From Microcebus murinus (lineage: Eukaryota; Chordata; Mammalia; Primates; Cheirogaleidae): DNA of 64,000 nucleotides. Under the pieces are notes generated by a model, which did no database searches, was not told where the DNA came from, and saw only the letters and a program-made list of their open reading frames with translations. Position numbers and translations under genes: made by a program. Positions within the stretch are counted from its first letter, which is position 1. Each line of letters opens with the position of its first letter. Location: the NCBI RefSeq assembly GCF_040939455.1, contig NC_134109.1:72693001-72757000 (forward strand). The letters are read 5' to 3'. Positions 55,860 to 64,000 of the stretch are shown in pieces.

Positions 55860-58275
55860 GAAGAAAAAAGTCTTATCTATAGAGGAGCAATGATAAAAAT
55901 AAAATTACATACAATTTCTCCTCAGAAACAATTCAATCAAGAAAAGCATAAAATGAAATATTTAAAGTGTTGAGGGGAAAAAAATCTACCCTAGAATTCT
56001 GTATCTTGCAAAAATGAAGAAGTAATAAAGACTTTCTCAAAGAAAAATTGAGGGGATTTGTTGCCAGTAGAACTATCTAGCATGAAAGGTTAAAAGAAGT
56101 TCTTCAGAGAAAAGGAAAATAATATAAGTCAGAAACTTGGCTCTACATAATGAAAGAAGGAACATTAGAAAAGGAATAAGTAAAGTTTAAATAAAAACTC
56201 TTATTTTCATTATTCTCAATTGATCTAACAGATAAAAGTTTGTTCAAAATAACAACAATATCCATGTATTCTATTATTATGCTTAGGAATTATATGTAGG
56301 ATTATATAGGTACGTATAAGTGAAATGAATACCAGCAATGCTACCAGGGATAGGAGTAACGAATTAGGAATATTTTGTTATTAAATACTAATACTACCCA
56401 TGAAGTGATATAGTGTTATTTGAAAGTAGGCTTGGATTCATTGTAAATGTATATTCTAAACTCCAAAGAAAAAAATGTTTAAGTTAAAAAAAAAGGTATA
56501 ATTGATATGCTAACAAAGTAGAGAAAATAGAATCATAAAATGTTCAATTAGGACCATGTAAGCCAGAAGAACAGCATAATATGAAGAATAGAAACAAAGA
56601 AAAAGGGCAATAAATAGAAAACATTAACATGTATTCATTAATTCAACTACATCAATAATTTAAATGATGGTCTAAATACACCATTTATAAAATAGAGATT
56701 GTCTGGGTAGATCAAAAAACTAGACCCAAATATATTTCATCTATAAGAAACACGTTTTAAACATAAAGACACAAATAGATTAAAAATAAAGAGATGGGGA
56801 AATATGTACCATGCTAACACTAATCAAAAGAAAGAGGAGGTAGCTATGCTAATTTCAGACAAAGCAAATTTCACTGCAAGGAAAGGAAAATTATCAGGGA
56901 TAAGAAGGGGCATTACATAATGATACAAGAGTCAATTCTCAAGAAATCATAGCAATGGTTAATGTGTATACACCTAACAATAGAGTATCAAAATATGTGA
57001 AACAAAAACTCTAAAAGGAGAAATAGATGAATCTGCTATTATTATTGGAGACTTCAAAACCCCTTGCTCAGAAATGAACAGATTCAGTAGGCAGAAAATT
57101 AGTATGGACATAGCTGAACTCAACAACACCATTAATCAACCAGGTATAATTGACATCTATAGACTACATCATCCAATAACAGCAGAACACATATTTTTCT
57201 CAAGTTCACATGGAACTTCTCCCAAGATAGACAACATTCTAGGCTGTAAAACACACCTTAACAAATTTAAAAGAATAGAAATTTTCAAAGCATATTTTAT
57301 ACCACAATAGAATTGAACTAGAAATCAATAACAAAAAGATAGCTGGAAAAATTCAAACTACTTGGAGATTTAAAAGCCCACTTCTAAATAACACATACGT
57401 CAAAGAAAAAATCCTAAGAAAAACTATAAGGTACTTTGAGCTAAATTAAAAGGAGAATACAACTTATTGACATTTGTGGGAGGTATTAAAAAGCAGTGCT
57501 TACAAAGAAATTTATAACATTGGCTGCATATATTAGAAAATAAGATCTAAAATCAATCATCTGAGATTCCAACTTAGGAAGCTGGAAAAAAAAGAGCAAA
57601 TTAAATTCAAAATAAGCAGAAGAAAAGAAATAATAAAAAGTAGACAAGAAATCAATTATTGTGAAAAAGAATGCAATAGAGCAAATCAACAAAATCAAAA
57701 GCTGTTTCTTTGAAAAGATTAATAAAATCAATAAGCCTCTAGCTAAACTAAGGAAAAAAAGAGAAAACACAAATTATTACCATAATAAATAAAACAGATA
57801 TCACTAGATATCCTCTGGACATTAAAAGATAATAAAAGAATAAAAGAATGTAATAAAAGAATTTAAAAGTCTATGCCCACAAATTTGATAAGCTACAGGA
57901 AATGAGCAAATTCTTTGAAAGATGCAATCTGCCAAAAGTCACAAAAAAAGAAAGAGACAGTCGTAACAGATCTATATCTACTAAATAAATTAAAATACAA
58001 TTAACAGCCTTCCAAAACAGAAAGCACCAGGCCCTGATGGGTTCACTGATGAATTCTGCCAAACATATAAGGAAGAAATGACACAATTCTTTACAATCTC
58101 TTGCATAAGATAGAAGCAGAGGAAATCCTTCCTAACTCATATGAGGCCAGCATTACCCGCATACTAATACTAGGGAAAGATAATATAAGAAATAAAAACT
58201 ATATAGCAATATCTCTCATGAATATAAATGCAAAAAATTCTCAATGATATATTAGCAAATTGAATCTAACAATGT
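55860..58275 (+). mobile_element. Old L1 (L1M) from end of ORF1 through mid ORF2
   Basis: ORF1 C-terminal-like sequence (ACCCTAGAATTCTGTATC, 55988) is followed by a long spacer and an ORF2 endonuclease (VNVYTPNN near 56960, GDFKTPCSEMNRFS at 57048, KIDNILGCK at 57225). Then come the QINKIKSCFFEKINK region (57690), [19 protein letters not shown] (58022) and a last part near 58200. The ORF1-ORF2 gap is long, as in old L1M elements. Stops and frameshifts throughout. Confidence 0.82.
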
Positions 58276-60051
58276 ATAAAAATATATATATACACCAGCT
58301 TTGTATCTGGTTATTGAAGACAAGAAACATCCTAACTCCCTAAGTGACTACATGTTTATATCACACCAAAATATATCATGTTTCCAGGCTGAATTTGGAG
58401 GGGGATGGGATACCATTCAGCGTATTATGCTACCTATTAAAACAATTATCACTACTACTACTACTATGTGATGGTTAAGTGCTCCCATCCAGAATCTAGT
58501 CCAGAGTCTTATTCCTTTGTCACTAGAAAACCAAGTTCCACAGCAGAATTCTCAACTGCCATAACCCTTGGGTACAGAAGACAGCTATAAATGTACTTCT
58601 TAAAGTTGTTGGTGACCACCTCAAAAGTATCCCCTGGACACTCTCAGAGGATATATTCAAAACTCTCAACAAATTATAACATAATCTGTAGTGCCCTCAC
58701 AAACATTCTGTAAATTTGCTTCCAGTTAACTAATTTGAATCTGGGCCATCTGATATATGAGGCCACACTACTAAGCTATTTTTGTAATCTGTATGTACTC
58801 TTCTTTCAGCTTTTGAAAAAAAATTAATAATACTATGAAGTAGTTGCTGAAGATTTTACTGGGTATTAGAAAATTAACCTGATATTCCAGGTTGTCTCAT
58901 AAAAGAATTCTACGATGAAATTTCCAAAATGGGGAATTTTGCCTAAAAAGATTTAAGATTCAGTATGTTTAACCTCAGGAGAAATGTTGAACCTTAAAAC
59001 TGGAAGATATAATAGGATCATATTTATTTTTAAACATGAAAGGAGAGGAAAACATAAAAGACATTTTATTATGTATAACTCCAGACTATAAAATAAGAAA
59101 TACAATGTGAAAATTATAGAGAAGCAAATTTCATTTCAATATAAGAATACAATTTCATTTTGAACAGGTAAAGTTTCCAAAACATACTGTGTTGCTCTAC
59201 ACGCTGGTCGGTTTCCCGGGCTAGGAGGCTAAAAAAACAGGTTGCTTAATTGGTTGAACCTAGAATGGTGTTCATAACTGAAGTAGATCCATTGTTGATC
59301 AAGATTACAGCCGAGGTCACTGTCTTTAACATTTTTTTCAATCTCAATTTAGTTCTTTTTTTTTTTGATTGAATGTTTCTTCTAAATTCACAACTTATTA
59401 TTGCCACTATACATTTAAAGGCATGGTTAAACTCAAGTTTGGGAGGAAGAAGACAAACTTTCTCTCTTGGTGAACAGAACCCTAAATTGCATTCAAAGAA
59501 TTACTAATTGTTTAAGTATTTCTTTATTAATTTGATTATTTTCTGCTTATGTGACTATTAAACAATATTTAATTTATTAAATAAATTACATTTCTTTCAA
59601 AAATTATATTGATATAACTGAGTACATTTATTAATAAAAGTAATAAATAAAGAAAGGAAAAGAAAGAACAATAAACATGAATCACTTGCTTTGCTTCCCA
59701 AAAAATAACTGTGATGAGAACCAATTCTTCTCGTTAAATAAGAATATTTTTCAACCCAAGGTGAGAGGAAAACATCCACTTATACCAACATATCTGTAAA
59801 TGTGCTTGGGGATTGGAATTCATTTAAAAAAATTAGGGTGTTCTATGTGCTAGTTAAAATGTGGCCCACACCTCTAAATAAGCAATTAAATATATAATCA
59901 CATTATTGGTAATTAATTCTGAATAAACTAGCCACAGGTTTTGAGCTCTTGGATTAAGGACAATAAGTTACCTTAAGACAGCATAACTTTCTAAACACTT
60001 GTGTTTACAGTGGTGCTTAGAGAAAGCATCACTTGTGCTCTTGTGAGTTAT
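58276..60051. other. Intergenic between L1M and OR D
   Basis: No gene recognised. An ACT trinucleotide tract lies at 58450-58466 and a T-run at 59355-59366. 58290-58800 has moderate complexity and may be a decayed LTR or MER-type repeat that I cannot name. The minus-strand frame at 59597-59779 has no motif. Confidence 0.45.
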
Positions 60052-60987
60052 TTAGATCTTTCGCAGACTCAGGATTTGACTACTTAGCCTCCTCATTGCC
60101 ACCTTCATGTCTTTGTTCCTCAGAGTATAAATGGCAGGATTCAGAATGGGTGTAATCATAAAGTCCAAAATGGCAAGAAACTTATCCACTGGTACTGTGG
60201 GAAATGGCCACATATAAATAAAAACACAGGGTCCAAAGAACAAAACTACCACAGTAATGTGAGCTGAAAGAGTTGAGAGGGCCTTGGACAAACCACCTGA
60301 AGAACGTTTCCATACGGAGACTAGGATGAAGATATAAGAAATAATCAATAAGATGAAGGTGCCTGTGGATATGAACCCACTGTTGGCAGTAACCATGAAC
60401 TCCATTCTGTAGGTATCTACACAGGCAAGTTTGATGAACCAAGGAAGATCACAGTAAAAGCTATCAATCTCATTAGGACCACAAAAGGGCAAATGAACAA
60501 CAAAAGCCAACTGGGCTACTGCGTGAATGAGACCAATAACCCAGGCACCAGACAGAAGCAAAATGCACATCCGTGGGCTCATGATGGTCATGTAGTGGAG
60601 GGGCTTGCATATGGCCACATAGCGGTCGAAGGCCATGGCTATGAGCAGCACCATCTCAGATCCACCCAGGACATGGAGGACAAATATCTGGATGACACAC
60701 CCCTGGAATGATATGGTATTGTGCCCAGAGTAGAGGTCAGAAATCATCTTAGGAACCGTTAAGGTAGAAAGGCACAAATCAATAAATGAGAGGTTTCCTA
60801 AAAGGAAGTACATAGGGGAATGTAAATGAGGGTCAAACGTTACTACAAACACAACAAGAATGTTTCCCAGAACGATTATTACATAAAACACTGTAGAGAT
60901 GGCAAGGAGGAAATGCTGCACTGGTCTGTAAGTAGAAAGTCCCAGGAGTACGAATTCAGTCACCACAGAGTAATTTCCTTCATGCAT
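60052..60987 (-). CDS. Olfactory receptor, family 4 (OR4F-like), intact, 311 aa
   Basis: Class A odorant receptor encoded on the minus strand, opposite to the three paralogs. NYS glycosylation site at 5-7, GN at 41-42, [14 protein letters not shown] at 58-71, [10 protein letters not shown] at 118-127, Cys97/Cys179, [18 protein letters not shown] at 176-193, KALSTLSAH at 235-243, FFGPCVFIY at 250-258, [15 protein letters not shown] at 280-294. The MAFDRY form, [15 protein letters not shown] and DLP..IKLAC point to the OR4F group. No disruption. The start is ATG at 60987-60985. Expected to act in olfactory cilia through the olfactory G protein; ligand unknown. It shares about half its residues with copies A-C, so it is not part of the recent triplication. 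Confidence 0.95.
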   Translation of the reverse strand: MHEGNYSVVTEFVLLGLSTYRPVQHFLLAISTVFYVIIVLGNILVVFVVTFDPHLHSPMYFLLGNLSFIDLCLSTLTVPKMISDLYSGHNTISFQGCVIQIFVLHVLGGSEMVLLIAMAFDRYVAICKPLHYMTIMSPRMCILLLSGAWVIGLIHAVAQLAFVVHLPFCGPNEIDSFYCDLPWFIKLACVDTYRMEFMVTANSGFISTGTFILLIISYIFILVSVWKRSSGGLSKALSTLSAHITVVVLFFGPCVFIYMWPFPTVPVDKFLAILDFMITPILNPAIYTLRNKDMKVAMRRLSSQILSLRKI

Positions 60988-60996
60988 TGGTTTTGT

Positions 60997-61016
60997 CTGT
61001 GTAAACTAAAAGACCA
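60997..61016 (-). promoter_or_regulatory. Candidate 3' splice site upstream of OR D
   Basis: On the minus strand, TGTGGTCTTTTAG has its AG at 61007-61006, and a second acceptor TTTACACAG has its AG at 60998-60997. Both lie within 20 bases of the ATG, as for the other ORs. Inference only. Confidence 0.4.
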
Positions 61017-62010
61017 CAAACAAAATAAGAACAAAGGAATTTATCAGAAATAAGTATTGAAAGAAACTTATTTAAATTTTTTTAAATATGGTATTAAAAA
61101 AAGAAATCTTCCTTAGTAACCATAAGATGTTTTTAAAATTTTATACATTCATTTATCCATTCAAGTAATATCTGTAGTGAGTATCTACTATATGTCTGGA
61201 ACTCTGCCAAGTTCTGAAGTAAAACACTAAACCTGGCTTCAGGAGGTTTATAGGTTAATGGGGAAACTAGATATTAAATAGCTTTAAATGCAGATAAAAC
61301 TCTGATAATTAATATGAAGAAAAAGAACAGAGTACTATGAGAAAAACTGACCCATCACAGAGGTACCTGCTCAGACTCTGCTATAGGGAGTTACTACTGA
61401 AGAGTAAGTGGAGTAGTCCAGACTTTGGAAATGCCATGTACAAAGACCCTGAGACAGGAAGGTCTGTGAGGTAAATGGCTGAACAACTGAGATGAAGCTG
61501 GAATAACAGTCTAGAAATGATGGAGTTTTATATCCGTAAGAACTTTGCTTTTTATCGTAAGGGCAGCAGAAAAATATCAAGAATTTTAAGCAGTGGCTGA
61601 TCATATTTCTATTTTTAAATAGTTATAAAGGCTTCAATGTAAAGAATGAAATGAGTGGACAGGGTAAATTATTCAACCAATGATGTTTGCACAACAGCTA
61701 AAACTTTGAAAAATGTAGATTTTTACATTTTGAAAAATGTAGATTTTGTGTCTCAACACAAACTTAATGAAGTTTTAAATGGATATTTAAATATTATAAA
61801 CAAAAAGAAAGTATAGGAATATTTTGGCAAAGATTAAGTTGGAAAATTCAATCTAAGCATATCCCATATTCACAAATCATGGAGGAAATAATTGAAAAAG
61901 TATCCAAAATATGTCACATTTTTATGTATGCTTATATATAGATAGATACATAAATATAATGCATATAGATATCTTCACAGGGAGACATAAGCACTATAAA
62001 AATTAAATTA
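61017..62010. other. 5' flank of OR D
   Basis: No gene recognised. A near-perfect short direct repeat, TTTTGAAAAATGTAGATTTT, occurs at about 61706-61748. GATAGATA-like motif at 61938. Upstream promoter elements of OR D (for example O/E or homeodomain sites) cannot be assigned with certainty. Confidence 0.45.
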
Positions 62011-62023
62011 AAAATGAACTGTA
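62011..62023 (+). repeat. Target-site duplication (left) of Alu
   Basis: AAAATGAACTGTA, repeated at 62363-62375. Confidence 0.9.
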
Positions 62024-62362
62024 GGCCGGGCGCGGTGGCTCAAGCCTGTAATCCTAGCACTCTGGGAGGCCGAGGCGGGCGGATTGCTCGAGGTCAGGAG
62101 TTCGAAACCAGCCTGAGCAAGAGCAAGACCCCGTCTCTACTATAAATAGAAAGAAATTAATTGGCCAACTAATATATATATATAAAATTAGCCGGGCGTG
62201 GTGGCGCATGCCTGTAGTCCCAGCTACTCGGGAGGCTGAGGCAGCAGGATTGCTTGAGCCCAGGAGTTTGAGGTTGCTGTGAGCTAGGCTGACGCCACGG
62301 CACTCACTCTAGCCTGTGCAACAAAGCGAGACTCTGTCTCAAAAAAAAAAAAAAAAAAAAAA
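62024..62362 (+). mobile_element. Alu, strepsirrhine type
   Basis: Full-length dimeric Alu nearly identical in form to the copy at 28816: GGCCGGGCGCGGTGGCTCA start, CTAATATATATATA linker, CGTGGTGGCGCATGCC, GCTAGGCTGACGCCACGGCA, and a poly(A) of 26 or so. It retains many CpGs, so it is young. Flanked by a 13-bp duplication. Confidence 0.95.
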
Positions 62363-62375
62363 AAAATGAACTGTA
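62363..62375 (+). repeat. Target-site duplication (right) of Alu
   Basis: AAAATGAACTGTA directly after the poly(A), identical with 62011-62023. Confidence 0.9.
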
Positions 62376-64000
62376 GAAAATCATTGTAAGACATCAGATT
62401 ATTAACATTTTTCAATAAAATTAGTCTTCCAAATAAATATAGACAAAAATGTGTGGTACACCAATTTAAAAATGAGCAAAACATATAAAGACTAGAGACT
62501 AAAGAAGAAAACCTAATAGTTGATGATCATGAAAAGTAAACCTATCCCTAGTAGTCAAAGAAACATGAACAAGATAGCACTGGGGTACATTTATTTTACT
62601 TAATAAATTTGCAAAGATTTTTAGAAATTGATGATTAATTATGGATGAGGCTGTGAGAAACTAGACACTCTCATACATTGACAATGATAGTGTAAATTGA
62701 TATAATTTTATAAAAGGCACATTCTAAATAGATATCAAACTTCAACCTCATATATAGAAACAAAACTTAATACTATGAAAATATGTGAATAATATATATT
62801 TGAGCAAAAAGAAGTGATTACAAGATAAAATATACAGGAAGTCCATTTTCAAAAATTGTGTATCTAGGAAAAAATAGATGCTTTTCTTTAATGCTTATCA
62901 ATATAGTGTTAATCTCCAGGCTTATATGTATTTATTAGTTTGAATCATATAAAATTGTTCTTTCAGTAGATCCAAAGATGGTCAAATATTAATTTTATAG
63001 AATCTAACCTGTTAAATTATTTTTTTCTTACTTAATTTTCTAAACTACTTTATCTTTAAACAACCAAACCAAATTATTGATGCTTGTTTCACATCTGAAT
63101 TGAATACCATAAGTTTCCCACTTGCATGGCAATCACCACGCTCTCCTGCAGAACCTCACCGCTGACAAACATTCATTCTCCCATCATCCCCCCCCCCCCC
63201 CGACCCCGTGCTGCTGCTCCACTTCAAGCCCAGGCTCAACCCTGCACTGCCTTAGCAAAAAAGTAGAACAAACTGGTGGACCCATTATAGTCAAAAGTGG
63301 ACGTAAGTGTAGCTAGACCAGCCAGGAAGAGGCATCCTGAGCGTTATAGACATGAAGCAGATATTGCAGCCAAAAGGAAACACTGTAAGGGTGATGCTAT
63401 GAGACCCATCCTGTGGGCCATGGATGGAGAACTTTGTAGACAGTAAGTGGAAGACAGTAAAGAAAGACAATGGAAGACAGTGGAAAAAAATTAGAGCGAA
63501 ATTGAGCAAGAAAAAAGGGGACAATCACTGAGGTGAATGACAGTGGACGTGGCATTTCAAAGGACTTATAATTAAGTCTCTATCTAAAGGTCTGATAGTA
63601 CAATGCAAGAGTTTTGAAAGAGACATATTCAGGAATACAAAAAATATACATTCAGTATAGTCCCACTGAAAAAAATGTTTTAAAGACCAAAAGAAATGTT
63701 AGTAAAAAAAAAAAATACTCATAGATTTTTAATAGTAAGAAAATTGAGTGATTTATTTTTGTTTGCTTATTTTCTTTATTTTCTAAATGTTACAAATTAC
63801 TTTATTAACATAAAATGTCTTCATTTTATATAGTTTAATAGGAAAGGAAAATTATCAACAGAGTATTACGGTTGGTAGAAAGGTCAATATGTATTAACAC
63901 CACAAGGAGGAGGTCTAATTTTCAAAAGTAGGAAGGCATTCACAGGTAGCTCACAACAGAAACAGTACCCCAGACAAACGGGAAATAAGTATATTTATTG
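62376..64000. other. Intergenic right edge
   Basis: 62560-62720 faintly resembles an old L1 3' region (a GAGGCTGTGAGAAACTAG..ACTCTCATACATTG block). A poly-C run lies at 63189-63201 next to a short CTGCTGCT. 63290-63540 is purine-rich and less AT-rich, with no open frame that I recognise. No gene seen. Confidence 0.4.

Noticed and set aside
60493..60711. Plus-strand open frames overlapping OR D
   Set aside because: Antisense shadows of the OR coding sequence.
62560..62720. Possible old L1 3' fragment
   Set aside because: Only a short block (GGCTGTGAGAAACTAG and CTCTCATACATTG) fits; too weak to call as a feature.
63122..63316. Short proline-rich open frame near a poly-C run
   Set aside because: Low-complexity CCC/CTG sequence; no start context, homology or splice evidence.

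Overview
The window looks like nuclear DNA from a primate, most likely a strepsirrhine (lemur-type) primate. The two younger Alu copies carry a right arm ending in GTTGCTGTGAGCTAGGCTGA and a middle linker with a TATATA run. Several L1 copies have a 3' end of the type ACCCCCATAATAT..GAAATAAA. There is no operon structure. The only intact genes are four single-exon olfactory receptor (OR) genes in a sea of nested retrotransposons, which is typical of a mammalian OR cluster.

Layout. Three paralogous units of the same ancestral segment lie head to tail: unit A (1 to about 9310), unit B (about 15341 to 22648) and unit C (about 43180 to 51640). Each carries one intact family-4 OR gene on the plus strand (5835-6773, 20858-21796, 49097-50035), all of 312 codons. 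A fourth, more distant family-4 receptor (311 codons, OR4F-like) lies on the minus strand at 60052-60987. The units can be ordered by their insertions. An old L1 is shared by B and C but absent from A. A Tigger1 DNA transposon, itself holding a 5S rRNA retropseudogene, is present only in A. A young truncated L1 is present only in B, with empty sites in A and C. The amino-acid differences show a mosaic history: the first third of receptor C is closest to A, and the rest is closest to B, as expected from gene conversion.

Between the units: 9311-15340 is an L1 inserted in an older L1, followed by an inverted L1 piece. 22649-27415 holds an L1 5'-UTR fragment joined to a decayed retroviral env and LTR, and the LTR is split by a 5'-inverted L1. 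30678-37851 is a nearly full-length L1 with a 17-bp target-site duplication and a 5' UTR built of 152-bp tandem monomers. 38250-43150 is Alu, MLT1 and old L1 debris. 51650-58275 holds an ERV-L-like pol remnant, old L1s and a solo LTR with a 6-bp target duplication.

How the parts work together: the four receptors should act as alternative odorant receptors, one chosen per sensory neuron. The repeats appear to be passive insertions. I found no evidence of a new enzymatic or defence system. The points most worth following are the tandem-monomer L1 promoter, the OR conversion mosaic and the insertion-based chronology.
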